This document shows positions 26,955 to 35,671 of a DNA stretch of 64,000 bases, piece by piece. The DNA is from Candidatus Microbacterium colombiense (GTDB lineage Bacteria; Actinomycetota; Actinomycetes; Actinomycetales; Microbacteriaceae). The stretch spans positions 1,054,001-1,118,000 of the forward strand of contig CP119308.1 in the NCBI GenBank assembly GCA_029203165.1. Reading direction: 5' to 3'. A program made the position numbers and the translations under genes. Position 1 is the stretch's first letter. Every line of letters starts with the position of its first letter. Below the pieces are notes generated by a model, which did not search any database, was not told where the DNA came from, and worked only from the letters and a program-made list of their open reading frames with translations.

Positions 26955-27056
26955 TCAGCGACACATTCGGCAACACATGCCAACGCGACCGGGCATCATC
27001 ATCCCGGTAGTCCTGTTCGCCTCCTGGGCGGACAAAGGGCTTGCGTTGGTGGTCAT
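26955..27056 (-). CDS. Leaderless Cys-rich mini-ORF (33 residues), putative leader peptide
   Basis: The ATG at 27056 coincides with the predicted transcription start of a near-consensus promoter, so the mRNA would be leaderless. The 33-residue peptide ends in GMCCRMCR after a run of three Met. Mycobacterial leaderless mini-ORFs ending in Cys codons are known attenuator peptides that sense cysteine supply; this one fits the pattern. Its coding RNA can also fold: CCAACGC with GCGTTGG (26980-26986, 27043-27049), and ACCGGG with CCCGGT (26988-26993, 27003-27008). It lies 148 nt before the winged-helix gene. Confidence 0.6.
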   Translation of the reverse strand: MTTNASPLSAQEANRTTGMMMPGRVGMCCRMCR

Positions 27057-27062
27057 GGGGGG

Positions 27063-27092
27063 ATTATGACGGATCGTGTCGGTCCGTGTCAA
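27063..27092 (-). promoter_or_regulatory. Near-consensus promoter of the mini-ORF and winged-helix gene
   Basis: Leftward -35 TTGACA (27087-27092), 18-bp spacer, and -10 CATAAT (27063-27068). Seven bases after the -10 falls the A of an ATG, giving a leaderless transcript. This is the best match to the sigma-70 consensus noticed in the window. Confidence 0.8.
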
Positions 27093-27132
27093 AACGACCA
27101 CACTCTCGCGCGGCGGGCGTAACGTGGAGAAG

Positions 27133-27441
27133 ATGACGATCTCCAGTCTTGCCGCGGGCTTCATCCTCACCGATGAGAAGGATGCCTCGCGCTACACGCT
27201 CCTGCGCGACGGGCACCTGGTCAGCGTGCTCGACTACCGCGACGACGGCAGCACGATCGCCCTGACCCGGGCGTTCACCGTCCCGACTTTCCGCGGCCAC
27301 GGCTACGCGGGCACGGTCGTCGAGGGCGCCGTCGCCGACATCCTCGCCCGCGGCGACCGCAAGGTCGACGCGGTGTGCTGGTACGTCGCCGACTGGTTCT
27401 CCGCGCACCCCGAGCATGCGCATCTGCTGCGTTCCCGCTGA
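27133..27441 (+). CDS. Small GNAT-type N-acetyltransferase (YjdJ-like)
   Basis: A 102-residue protein; GGAG lies just upstream of the ATG at 27133. It has the minimal acetyl-CoA-binding pattern TVPTFRGHGYAGTVVEG and ends in VCWYVADWFSAHPEH, typical of the short GNAT branch represented by YjdJ. The acceptor substrate is unknown. It is divergent from the winged-helix leader. Confidence 0.85.
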   Translation: MTISSLAAGFILTDEKDASRYTLLRDGHLVSVLDYRDDGSTIALTRAFTVPTFRGHGYAGTVVEGAVADILARGDRKVDAVCWYVADWFSAHPEHAHLLRSR

Positions 27442-27505
27442 CCTTTCCACGCCCTCGCGTCCCATGACGCTGTGTTACGCCGAGTCCAACTGACAGGATG
27501 AGGGC

Positions 27506-27973
27506 ATGAAACTCGCCGAGGCCCTCACGGCGCGCGCCGATCTGCAGCGCCGCATCGAACAGCTCCGCGCGCGGATCACCGCGAACGCCCGCTATCAAGA
27601 GGGCGAGGAACCCGCCGAGGATGCGGCAGCGCTGATCGTCGAGGCGGATGCCGCGCTCGCGCAGTTACGACAGCTGATCCGCCGCATCAACGCCACGAAC
27701 TCGCGTCTCGATCTCGGCGCGGACGGCACCATGACCGATGCGCTCGCCGCCCGCGATGTCCTCCGCCTGCAGCACTCGCTGCTGGTGGATGCGGCGGCTG
27801 CGGCATCCGGTGCGAACGACCAGTTCCTGCGCCAGATGCGTTCCGAGCTGCGCCAGATCTCGGCACTCCCCGTGGCGGAGCTGCGTGCACGCGCGGATCG
27901 CGTCGCGCAGGAGCTGCGTGAGCTCGACAATCGGATCCAGCAGGCGAACTGGAGCAACGACCTGGAGGAGTGA
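27506..27973 (+). CDS. DIP1984-family helical protein
   Basis: The 155-residue protein begins KLAEALTARADLQRRIEQL and continues with QEGEEPAEDA, the mark of the DIP1984 family. It is predicted to be almost fully helical, with several heptad-like stretches. Family members are conserved in actinobacteria but have no established role. A hairpin TGCCGGA/TCCGGCA (28014-28034) lies about 40 nt after the stop. Confidence 0.82.
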   Translation: MKLAEALTARADLQRRIEQLRARITANARYQEGEEPAEDAAALIVEADAALAQLRQLIRRINATNSRLDLGADGTMTDALAARDVLRLQHSLLVDAAAAASGANDQFLRQMRSELRQISALPVAELRARADRVAQELRELDNRIQQANWSNDLEE

Positions 27974-28163
27974 CAGCGGAAGTCGGTAGTCACGAAGAGG
28001 CGGGCACACCCCCTGCCGGAGGGGCAATCCGGCACATGTTGGGCGGAGGGCAGCCCGGAACGCATCGCGCAGCCCCGCACGCCGCACATGTGATCGCGCA
28101 TCGCGCATCTTGCATCACCGCGTGTCGATCATCGTGACGAGGGTGGGTCAGGGGACCTTCCGC
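27974..28163. other. Intergenic stretch without a recognised gene
   Basis: No supported coding frame is seen. It contains the hairpin at 28014-28034 (7-bp stem, 7-nt loop, no T-run) that may end the DIP1984-family transcript, followed by plain sequence up to the MFS promoter. Confidence 0.5.
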
Positions 28164-28192
28164 TTATGAATGTCAGCGTCCGGAGCTAGACT
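28164..28192 (+). promoter_or_regulatory. Putative promoter of the MFS leader
   Basis: TTATGA (28164-28169), 17-bp spacer, TAGACT (28187-28192). The same GCTAGACTG -10 context is found before the bS22 gene at 46697. The predicted start is near 28199, giving an untranslated leader of about 100 nt. Confidence 0.5.
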
Positions 28193-28297
28193 GGAGGTCT
28201 GCTCAGCCCCGTCGGCTGAGGTGGTCAGGCGCTCACGGCGCGCTGGTCCGAGGCTCGAAACCTCCGGCATCCGTCACCAGACACCGGAGGTTTTTCC
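28193..28297 (+). promoter_or_regulatory. Structured leader with terminator hairpin before the MFS gene (putative attenuator)
   Basis: A 9-bp perfect stem (AACCTCCGG, 28259-28267; CCGGAGGTT, 28284-28292) followed by five T ends 2 nt before the MFS ATG. This terminator would stop transcription just before the gene. Two hairpins precede it: CTCAGCC/GGCTGAG (28202-28208, 28214-28220) and CAGGCGC with a bulged partner (28226-28245). An alternative stem GAGG/CCTC (28250-28253, 28261-28264) uses the left arm of the terminator, and GGAGGT at 28193-28198 could do so too. Mutually exclusive pairings are the hallmark of attenuators and riboswitches. Confidence 0.65.
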
Positions 28298-29743
28298 ATG
28301 TCGTCATCCCTGCGCGCCCGCCCCCAGACCCGATGGTGGGCGCTCATCGTCATCTCCCTGACTCAACTGGTCGTCGTGCTCGACGGCACCATCGTCAACA
28401 TCGCCCTGCCACGTGCTCAAGCGGATCTCGGGCTGACCGACGGGCAGCGCCAGTGGGTCGTCACGGCCTATGCGCTCGCATTCGGAGCGCTGCTGCTGCT
28501 CGGCGGGAGGATCGCCGACTACGTCGGCCGCAAGCGCATCTTCATGATCGGCATGATCGGCTTCGGCGCCGCCTCACTGTATGGAGGCCTGTCGCAGCAG
28601 GGATGGGAGCTCATCCTCGCGCGGGGGCTGCAGGGGGTCTTCGCCGCGCTGCTCGCACCGGCGGCTCTCGCCCTCCTCACCGTCACGTTCCCCTCGGGGC
28701 GTGAGCGCAACACCGCCTTCGCCGTCTTCGGAACCGTCGCCGGGACAGGTGCCGCGATCGGGATGCTGCTCGGCGGGGTGCTCACCGAGTTCACCGACTG
28801 GCGCTGGTGTCTGCTCGTGAACATCTTCTTCGTGATCGTCGGTGTCGTGGGCGGCGCGATCGTGCTCACGGAGAGCAAGGCCGCAGGGGACAACCGCTAC
28901 GACATCGGGGGCGCCGTCACCGTCACCCTCGGCCTCGGCCTGCTGGTCTACGGCTTCACGCTCGCCGAGAACGGGTGGGGCGATCCCCTGACGATCGCCT
29001 TCCTGGCCGGCGGCGTCGCGCTGCTCGGCGTCTTCGTCTGGGTGGAGTCTCGGGTGTCCCAGCCGCTGCTGCCGCTCCGAGTCGTCGCCGATCGCGTGCG
29101 CGGCGGAGCGTTCCTGATCCAGGGCGTCGCCGGCGCGATCATGATCGGCGCCACGGCCTATCTGACCTTCCATCTGCAGTTCGTGCTCGGCATGGGCGCG
29201 CTGCAGGCGGGGCTCGCGAGTCTGCCGCTCCCGATCGCGACGATGGTGCTCGCCCCCATCGCGACCAAGCTGCTCCCGGTCATCGGGCCGCGCCCGATGC
29301 TCATCGTCGGGCCGCTGATCGCTGCGGCCGGGCTGTTCACCCTCTCCGGCATCACACCGGACGGCGCCTACCTCGTGCAGATCGCGCCGGCCCTTGTGCT
29401 GCTCGGCATCGGCATGGGCTTCGTCTTCATCCCGTTGCAGAACCTCGCACTCTCCGGCGTCGCACCGCACGACGCGGGTGTCGCCTCAGCCGTCGCCAAC
29501 TCGGCGATGCAGATCGGCGGGTCGATCGGACTCTCCGTCTTCACGGCCGTGTATGCGGCGTCGGTGGGCGGGCATGCGCAGGCCGAGGTGTCCCCGGAGG
29601 GGCTGACGGACGCCTACGGCTGGACGTTCATCGCGGCATCGATCCTCATGGTCGCGGCGTCGGTGATCGCGGCGTGCATGGTGCGCGGGTCCAAGGAGGC
29701 TCTCCTCCCCGCCCAGGGTGACGCGGTGCTCGCGGCGCACTGA
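28298..29743 (+). CDS. MFS drug exporter, DHA2 (EmrB/QacA) type
   Basis: The 481-residue pump has 14 hydrophobic helices. The DHA2 hallmarks are VVLDGTIVNIALP in helix 1, motif A GGRIADYVGRKR, and the helix-5 motif GTVAGTGAAIGMLLGGVLTEF. It should expel drugs or other small molecules using the proton gradient. There is no room for a Shine-Dalgarno other than the terminator's own CCGGAGG, which would be the ribosome-binding site: the terminator 3' arm and the ribosome site coincide, so structure could control both transcription and translation. Confidence 0.92.
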   Translation: MSSSLRARPQTRWWALIVISLTQLVVVLDGTIVNIALPRAQADLGLTDGQRQWVVTAYALAFGALLLLGGRIADYVGRKRIFMIGMIGFGAASLYGGLSQQGWELILARGLQGVFAALLAPAALALLTVTFPSGRERNTAFAVFGTVAGTGAAIGMLLGGVLTEFTDWRWCLLVNIFFVIVGVVGGAIVLTESKAAGDNRYDIGGAVTVTLGLGLLVYGFTLAENGWGDPLTIAFLAGGVALLGVFVWVESRVSQPLLPLRVVADRVRGGAFLIQGVAGAIMIGATAYLTFHLQFVLGMGALQAGLASLPLPIATMVLAPIATKLLPVIGPRPMLIVGPLIAAAGLFTLSGITPDGAYLVQIAPALVLLGIGMGFVFIPLQNLALSGVAPHDAGVASAVANSAMQIGGSIGLSVFTAVYAASVGGHAQAEVSPEGLTDAYGWTFIAASILMVAASVIAACMVRGSKEALLPAQGDAVLAAH

Positions 29744-29747
29744 CGGG

Positions 29748-29814
29748 GTGCCGTGGTGTCCGCATCCTGGCGGGATCCCTGTGATTCTCCTTCCAGGAGC
29801 GGATGCCACGGCAC
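29748..29814 (+). terminator. Long hairpin after the MFS gene
   Basis: A 16-bp stem with two G-T wobbles (29748-29763 with 29799-29814) is extended inward by TCCTGG/CCAGGA (29765-29770, 29793-29798). It starts 4 nt after the MFS stop. No T-run follows, so termination strength is uncertain. Confidence 0.7.
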
Positions 29815-29855
29815 GCCTCGGACCGAATGTCGGTGGGGGTTCGTACCGTGTGAGT

Positions 29856-31025
29856 ATGCGCATCCTGCACACCTCCGACTGGCACATCGGCCGCACCTTC
29901 CATGGCACCTCGACCATGGACGCGCTGGCCGAGGTGCTCGGAGCGCTCACGGTGCAGGTTCGCGAGAACTCGGTCGATGTGGTGGTCGTCGCGGGCGACG
30001 TGTTCGACTCCGCCACGCCCTCGGCCGCGGCCTACACGCTGCTCGGCGACGCCCTCGTCGCTCTGCACGAGACGGGTGCGCGGGTCATCGTCACGAGTGG
30101 CAACCACGACTCCGCCGCGCGACTGGGATTCCAGGCGCGACTGCTGCGCGACGGCATCGACGTGCTCACCGATCCGCTCGGCATCGGCACCCCGGTCACC
30201 GTCGATGATGCCGACGGTCCCGTGCACTTCTTCGGCATCCCGTACCTCGAGCCGGCGATCGTCCGGCAGCACTGGCCCGAGGGCGACGCCGAGGGCCGGC
30301 CTCTCCGCACGCAGGCGCAGACGATGGCGCACGCGATGCAGCTCGTGAGTGCCGGCATGCGCACACACGAGGGGCGTTCCGTGGCGATCGCGCACTGCTT
30401 CGCCGCAGGGGTCGACGCGACCGTCGGGCTCGAGCGGGAAGTGCGCCAGGGCGGTCTCGACGTCGTGCCGCTCAGCGTGTTCGACGGACCGGACTATGTC
30501 GCACTGGGGCACATCCACGGCCGCCAGCAGCTCAGCGAGCGCGTCCGTTACGCCGGGGCACCGCTGCACTACAGCTTCGGCGAGCAGCACAAGCAGCGCG
30601 GCTCCTGGCTGGTCGAGCTCGACTCGTCCGGACTCGCGTCGGTGTCGTGGCTCGAGTTGCCCGTGCCGCGCCGGCTCGTGACGCTCACCGGCACTCTCGC
30701 CGAGATCCTCTCCGACGAGAACGTCGCCGCCCATGCAGAGGACTGGGTATGCGCGGTGTACACCGATGTGTTGCCGCAGGCTGAGCCGATGCGCCGGCTG
30801 AGAGACAGCTTCCCGTACTGCGCGATGGTGCAGCATCAGCCCGATGTCGCCGCGGTCACCGACGAGCGTTCCTACGTGCAGCGGCTGCGTGCGGCGGTCA
30901 CCGACGCCGACCGTGTCGAGGCCTTCCTGGAGCATGTGCGGGAGGGACAGGGCGCGAGCGAGGCGGAGAGTGCGCTCGTACGGGATGTGCTCGACGACCG
31001 CGTGCGCGCGGACGCGCTCGTCTGA
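29856..31025 (+). CDS. sbcD: Exonuclease SbcCD subunit D (Mre11-like nuclease)
   Basis: The 389-residue metallophosphoesterase has the motifs HTSDWHIGR, VVAGDVFDSA, TSGNHDSAARL and LGHIHGRQ, which bind the two Mn ions of Mre11-type nucleases. With SbcC it opens hairpins and trims blocked DNA ends. GTG at 29850 is an alternative start. It shares one base with sbcC (TGATG), so both subunits are made together. Confidence 0.94.
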   Translation: MRILHTSDWHIGRTFHGTSTMDALAEVLGALTVQVRENSVDVVVVAGDVFDSATPSAAAYTLLGDALVALHETGARVIVTSGNHDSAARLGFQARLLRDGIDVLTDPLGIGTPVTVDDADGPVHFFGIPYLEPAIVRQHWPEGDAEGRPLRTQAQTMAHAMQLVSAGMRTHEGRSVAIAHCFAAGVDATVGLEREVRQGGLDVVPLSVFDGPDYVALGHIHGRQQLSERVRYAGAPLHYSFGEQHKQRGSWLVELDSSGLASVSWLELPVPRRLVTLTGTLAEILSDENVAAHAEDWVCAVYTDVLPQAEPMRRLRDSFPYCAMVQHQPDVAAVTDERSYVQRLRAAVTDADRVEAFLEHVREGQGASEAESALVRDVLDDRVRADALV

Positions 31026-34015
31026 TGCGACTCCATCGTCTCGAGGTCGAGGGATTCGGTCCGTTCCGCTCCCGACAGAGTGTCGACTTCGATGCTTTCG
31101 CCGATGACGGCATCTTCCTGATCGCGGGGCGCACAGGCGCCGGGAAGTCGAGCATCCTCGATGCGGTCTGCTTCGGTCTGTACGGCGGGGTGCCGCGATA
31201 CGACGGGGGCGAGAAGCGTCTGCGCAGCGATCACTGCGAACCGGACGATCCATCCGAGGTGGTGGTCGAGTTCAGCACTCCGGCGGGGCGCTTCCGAGTG
31301 ACTCGCTCGCCTGAGTATCTGCGACCGGCGAAGCGCGGCGGAGGTCTCACGAAGCAGGCGTCCGGTGTCGCGCTCGACGAATGGACCGAAGCGGGGTGGA
31401 TCGGGCGGGCGGCACGCGCCGTCGATGTCGGCAATGAACTCGATGAGATCCTTCAGCTGAGCAGGGAGCAGTTCCTTCAGGTGATCCTGCTCGCGCAGAA
31501 CCGCTTCTCCCAGTTCCTGCTCGCCGGCAGCAAGGATCGCCAGTCGCTGCTGCGTCGGCTCTTCGGCACACAGCGGTTCGAAGACGTGCAGGCGCGCTTC
31601 GATGAACGACGTCGAACGGCGGAGCAGGCACTCGGCGCGCGGGTGGCGACCGTTGCAGCGCGTGTGGAGGAAGCGGAGCGGCTGGTCGATGGGGCCGACC
31701 TGTGGGGAGAGCCGTCCGAGCACTCCGAGCTACGGGACTCCACATCACGAGCGAACCTGGCAACCGACGATCGTCTCGACGATCTGACACGCGCGCTGGC
31801 GCGGGCGCAGTATCGCGCGGAGCGGCGTTCGTCCGAGCGCGACGATGCCGAACGTCGATCGTCGGAGGCCGATACCGCTCTGGCTGCGGCGCGCGCTGAG
31901 CAGCGCGACCAGACGGAGCGTGATCGAGCCCGAGGCGCCCTTGCGCGGCTCGAGGCCGAGGGGGCGGTCATCGCGCTGGCGCGCACGGAGCTCTCCGACG
32001 CCCGCGCCGCCGACGGCCTCCGCGGGGTGCTGAGCGCCACGGAACGCGCTCGGGTCGCACACGACAGCGCGGTCACGCTCGCACAGCGTGCGCAGGCGAC
32101 GTGGGACGCGTGGGGAATCGTCGCCGACGACCTCGAATCCTGGGCGGTCGAGCGCACCAGGGCGACGGGTGCCTGGCAGCGGGCGCTCGAACTCGAAGCG
32201 CAGAGCGCGGCGCTCGCCGAGGAGCTGCAGGCCGCACAGGCGTCGGCCGAGGCTATCGCCGAACGACTCGACGAGAGGGAAACCGCTCGAACGGCCCTTC
32301 CGGCGCAGATGATCGAACTGACCGTAGAGCGCGATGAGACCCGGCGGCGCGCTGATCGCGCGGCCGACCTGAGCGTCGCTCTGGAGCGGGTCCTCGGTCG
32401 CGCGGAAGCGGTGCGCGACGTCGCACGCCTCGACACCGAGCGGGCGTCAGCAGAACAGGAACTCACGCACACCACCGACGCGCATGCGGTCGCGCAGACG
32501 AGACTCGCGCAGCTGCGCAAGAGACGCCTCGACGGCTTCGCGGGCGAGCTCGCCTCGGTGCTCGCCTCGGGTGACCCCTGTCCGGTGTGCGGCTCGCCCG
32601 AGCACCCGTCACCCGCGGCGCACGCCGATCCGGTGACAGCGGAGGATGTGGCCGCCGCCGAGGCGGAGAGGGACGACGCGACAACGCGTGAGCGAGACGC
32701 GTCGAAGCGGACGGCAGGACTTCTCGCGGAGCTCGCGGTCGCCACTGCCCGCGCCGAGGGCCGCAGTCTCCCGCAGGCAGACGCCGAGTCGGCCGCGGCC
32801 GCAGCCGAACACGCCGACAGTCTCGCCGCCGTGGAGACAGCCATCGCCCTCGATGCGAAGCTCCAGGAGCTCACGACGCGGGTCGAGGCCATGGAGCAGG
32901 AGCGGGCTGCCGACATCGCCGCGCTTGCCACGGCACGCGAACAACAGGTTCTGCTGGCACAGCGCGCCACCGAAGCCCAGGCGCTCATCACCGAAGCGCG
33001 CGGCGACTCGCCGACCGTCTCCGATCGCCTCGCCGAGGCCAACGCCCAGGTCGCCGCAGCGCGGACGCTGGCGGACTCGCTCGCGGAGCGCGATCGCCGA
33101 GTGGCGGCGGTGGAAGAAGCCGCAGCGGAGCAGGAGGTCGCGCTCGCCTCGTCTCCGTTCGACGATGCGGCGGCGGTGAAGCTGGCGTTGAGATCCACCG
33201 AGGCGACCGACGCCCTCGACGCGCGCATCACCACGCATGCCGTGCAGCGCGAGAAGGAACGCGCGATCCTGTTCGACCTCGAACTGCGCACGCTCCCCGA
33301 GGAGCCGATCGACGTGGCGCCGGTCGAGGCCGCATCGTCGTCGGCCCGAGCCGCATGGAGCGCCGCGGTCGACGAGGCCGGTCGCGCTGACGGCGTGGTC
33401 GAACGGCTCGACGGGCTCATCGGGTCCGCTGCCGCCGAGCACGCCAAGACGTCGATTCAGACGGCGGAGTTCGACGTGCTGCGCGGGCTCGCCGACACGA
33501 TCGCCGGTCGCGGCGCCAACACCCGGAAGATGACGCTCGAAACGTTCGTGCTCGCGGCAGAGCTCGAGGAGATCGTCGAGGCCGCGAACCGACGACTCGG
33601 CGACATGTCGACGGGTCGCTATCAGCTGCGGCACTCCGATGCCCTGGCGGCGAGGGGCGCGGCGTCGGGGCTCGGGATCGTGGTCTTCGATGCGTTCACG
33701 GGGCAGTCCCGCCCCGCGCAGTCGCTGTCGGGAGGGGAGACCTTCCTCAGCTCACTCGCGCTCGCGCTCGGCCTCGCCGAGGTCGTGACGGCGCGGGCAG
33801 GCGGCATCCGTCTCGACACACTCTTCATCGACGAAGGTTTCGGATCGCTCGACGGTGACACCCTCGACGTCGCGATGCGTACGCTCGACGAGCTTCGCCA
33901 GGGAGGACGGACCGTCGGCGTGATCAGCCACGTCGAGGCGATGCAGGAGCAGATCCCCGCGCAGCTGACCGTGCGCGCGACCCCTGAGGGGCCCAGCATC
34001 ATCGAGGCACGGTGA
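31025..34015 (+). CDS. sbcC: Exonuclease SbcCD subunit C (Rad50-like ATPase)
   Basis: A 996-residue SMC-like ATPase. Walker A GRTGAGKSS lies near residue 40. Long Ala/Glu/Arg-rich coiled coils flank the zinc hook CPVCGSPEH (Cys519 and Cys522), and the C-terminal lobe has SLSGGETFLSS (signature) and LFIDEGFGSLD (Walker B). It tethers and unwinds DNA ends for the SbcD nuclease. Length fits the family. Two unusually long antisense frames here are GC artefacts. Confidence 0.95.
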   Translation: MRLHRLEVEGFGPFRSRQSVDFDAFADDGIFLIAGRTGAGKSSILDAVCFGLYGGVPRYDGGEKRLRSDHCEPDDPSEVVVEFSTPAGRFRVTRSPEYLRPAKRGGGLTKQASGVALDEWTEAGWIGRAARAVDVGNELDEILQLSREQFLQVILLAQNRFSQFLLAGSKDRQSLLRRLFGTQRFEDVQARFDERRRTAEQALGARVATVAARVEEAERLVDGADLWGEPSEHSELRDSTSRANLATDDRLDDLTRALARAQYRAERRSSERDDAERRSSEADTALAAARAEQRDQTERDRARGALARLEAEGAVIALARTELSDARAADGLRGVLSATERARVAHDSAVTLAQRAQATWDAWGIVADDLESWAVERTRATGAWQRALELEAQSAALAEELQAAQASAEAIAERLDERETARTALPAQMIELTVERDETRRRADRAADLSVALERVLGRAEAVRDVARLDTERASAEQELTHTTDAHAVAQTRLAQLRKRRLDGFAGELASVLASGDPCPVCGSPEHPSPAAHADPVTAEDVAAAEAERDDATTRERDASKRTAGLLAELAVATARAEGRSLPQADAESAAAAAEHADSLAAVETAIALDAKLQELTTRVEAMEQERAADIAALATAREQQVLLAQRATEAQALITEARGDSPTVSDRLAEANAQVAAARTLADSLAERDRRVAAVEEAAAEQEVALASSPFDDAAAVKLALRSTEATDALDARITTHAVQREKERAILFDLELRTLPEEPIDVAPVEAASSSARAAWSAAVDEAGRADGVVERLDGLIGSAAAEHAKTSIQTAEFDVLRGLADTIAGRGANTRKMTLETFVLAAELEEIVEAANRRLGDMSTGRYQLRHSDALAARGAASGLGIVVFDAFTGQSRPAQSLSGGETFLSSLALALGLAEVVTARAGGIRLDTLFIDEGFGSLDGDTLDVAMRTLDELRQGGRTVGVISHVEAMQEQIPAQLTVRATPEGPSIIEAR

Positions 34016-34043
34016 GTGCGTCTTCAGGCGGAGCAGAGAGCCG

Positions 34044-34604
34044 TCAGACGCCGTACTCGCGACGGATCACGTCACGCAGCTGCTCGCTGCACCGTGCGAT
34101 GGCCGCACGGAAGTCGACGAGTGCGCCCTCTTCCGCTCGGTCGGAGATCGCTCGGAACGCACGGATCGGTACGCCGAACTTGTTGGCGACCCAGATGTAG
34201 GCGTACGTCTCCATGTCGACGAGGCCGGCGCCGGAGGGCCGGATGACAGCGGTGATCCCTGCGTCGCCGACGAAGCTGTCGCCCGTGGCGATCAGAACAC
34301 CCTCTCGTCCAGTCGAGACACGTGCCGGGAGCGACACATGCTGGCCGGCGATTCCGTCCAAGTCGAAGACATCGTGCTGCAGGGCGCTGCCGACCTCGTG
34401 CGCGGTGGCCTCGAGCTCCGGATCGATACCCCCGGCCGTGCCGACGACGACGACCTCGGTGTAGGGCTTCGCGTCGAGCGCACGGGTCAGGGCGTAGGTC
34501 GCCTGGAGCTTGCCCTCGCCGGTGACGAGTTGGTCAAATCCCTCGAGCTCTTCCGGGAATGCTGCGAGTTCGGATGCCATGGCTGCGACGAGAAGTTTCA
34601 CCAC
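34044..34604 (-). CDS. 5'-methylthioadenosine/S-adenosylhomocysteine nucleosidase-like phosphorylase
   Basis: A 186-residue nucleoside phosphorylase-fold protein, shorter than typical MTAN (about 230). It keeps the substrate-binding block GLVDMETYAYIWVANKF and the catalytic-Asp strand RAISDRAEEGA. MTAN cleaves MTA and SAH to adenine and sugar. The shorter N-terminal half leaves exact specificity open. The start is one of two adjacent GTG codons at 34604/34601, with AGGAT upstream. It is convergent with sbcC. Confidence 0.8.
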   Translation of the reverse strand: MVKLLVAAMASELAAFPEELEGFDQLVTGEGKLQATYALTRALDAKPYTEVVVVGTAGGIDPELEATAHEVGSALQHDVFDLDGIAGQHVSLPARVSTGREGVLIATGDSFVGDAGITAVIRPSGAGLVDMETYAYIWVANKFGVPIRAFRAISDRAEEGALVDFRAAIARCSEQLRDVIRREYGV

Positions 34605-34711
34605 ATCATCCTGCCAGGTCGCACTCGGCCCGTCGTGACGATCCGTGCCACGATGTCATCCTGACGTAACACGAAGGGGAGATACTGGGGGCAGGAAGAG
34701 TGGAGGAAACC

Positions 34712-35530
34712 GTGTCCCTGCAGCAGCAGATCTCTGAAGCACTCGGTGTCTCGGCCGAGATCGATCCCGGCGTCGAGGTGGAGCGTCGGGTCCAGTTCCT
34801 CATCGACTACCTGCGCGCGACCGGTGCGAAGGGCTTCGTGCTCGGCATCTCGGGCGGCCAGGATTCGACGCTCGCCGGCCGATTGGCGCAGCTCGCCGTC
34901 GAGCGCGTGCGGGACGAGGGAGGCGATGCGCGGTTCCTCGCGGTCCGCCTTCCCTACCGCGTGCAGCACGATGCGGCGGATGCCGACGCGGCCCTCGAGT
35001 TCATCGGAGCCGATGCCTCGGTCGAGGTCAACATCCAGAACGGCGTCGACGGGGTCGAGGAAGACATCGAGTTCGCGGTGACCTCCGACATCAGCGACTT
35101 CAACCGGGGGAACATCAAGGCGCGGGTGCGAATGGTCACGCAGTACGCGTTGGCCGGTCACGACGGCCTCCTGGTGATCGGCACCGACCATGCAGCCGAG
35201 GCCGTGACCGGTTTCTACACCAAGTTCGGTGACGGAGCCGCAGACATCCTGCCGCTCTCCGGCCTGAGCAAGCGCCAGGGGCGCGCCCTGCTCCAATCGC
35301 TCGACGCGCCGGACCGGCTGGCCTTCAAGGTGCCGACGGCAGACCTGCTCGACGGGCTGCCCGGCCGCGCCGACGAAGACGAGCTCGGACTCACCTACGA
35401 GCAGATCGACGACTTCCTCGAGGGGCGCGAGGTCGCACCCGACGTCGCCGGACGGATCGAGGCGAAGTACCTCGCGACCCGGCACAAGAGGCATCTGCCC
35501 GTGACACCCGACGACTCCTGGTGGCGCTGA
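34712..35530 (+). CDS. nadE: NH3-dependent NAD+ synthetase
   Basis: The 272-residue protein starts at the GTG at 34712, with GGAGG five bases upstream. It has the ATP pyrophosphatase loop GISGGQDST and the NAD synthetase motifs NIKARVRM and GTDHAAEAVTGFYTKFGDG. It makes NAD from deamido-NAD, ATP and ammonia; no glutaminase domain is present. It resembles the stand-alone E. coli enzyme in length. Confidence 0.95.
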   Translation: MSLQQQISEALGVSAEIDPGVEVERRVQFLIDYLRATGAKGFVLGISGGQDSTLAGRLAQLAVERVRDEGGDARFLAVRLPYRVQHDAADADAALEFIGADASVEVNIQNGVDGVEEDIEFAVTSDISDFNRGNIKARVRMVTQYALAGHDGLLVIGTDHAAEAVTGFYTKFGDGAADILPLSGLSKRQGRALLQSLDAPDRLAFKVPTADLLDGLPGRADEDELGLTYEQIDDFLEGREVAPDVAGRIEAKYLATRHKRHLPVTPDDSWWR

Positions 35531-35671
35531 GCCCTCCGCTCCTCGCCGGATGAGGTGACGGCCGACGAGTGCACCGCGCTCAGCAGGCGGCCCCCTCGTC
35601 GTGTGTGCGCGCGGTGCCGCCGGTGTCGGATGCCGCGGCTAGTGTCGAAGCATCCGAGGAAATGGAGCATC

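Noticed and set aside
26857..27069. Plus-strand frame of 70 residues across the winged-helix leader
   Set aside because: It has no ribosome site and runs opposite to a convincing promoter and mini-ORF on the minus strand.
28166..28189. A seven-codon leader peptide before the MFS attenuator
   Set aside because: It lies upstream of the most likely transcription start and has no ribosome-binding sequence, so it is not reported as a gene.
28248..28267. tRNA-like T-arm (stem GAGG/CCTC with loop CTCGAAA)
   Set aside because: No matching acceptor, D or anticodon arms could be drawn around it, so it is kept only as part of the leader fold.
31477..33447. A 656-residue open frame antisense to sbcC, rich in Ser/Ala/Arg
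   Set aside because: Its composition mirrors the coiled-coil codons of sbcC. No start signal, domain or independent promoter supports it.
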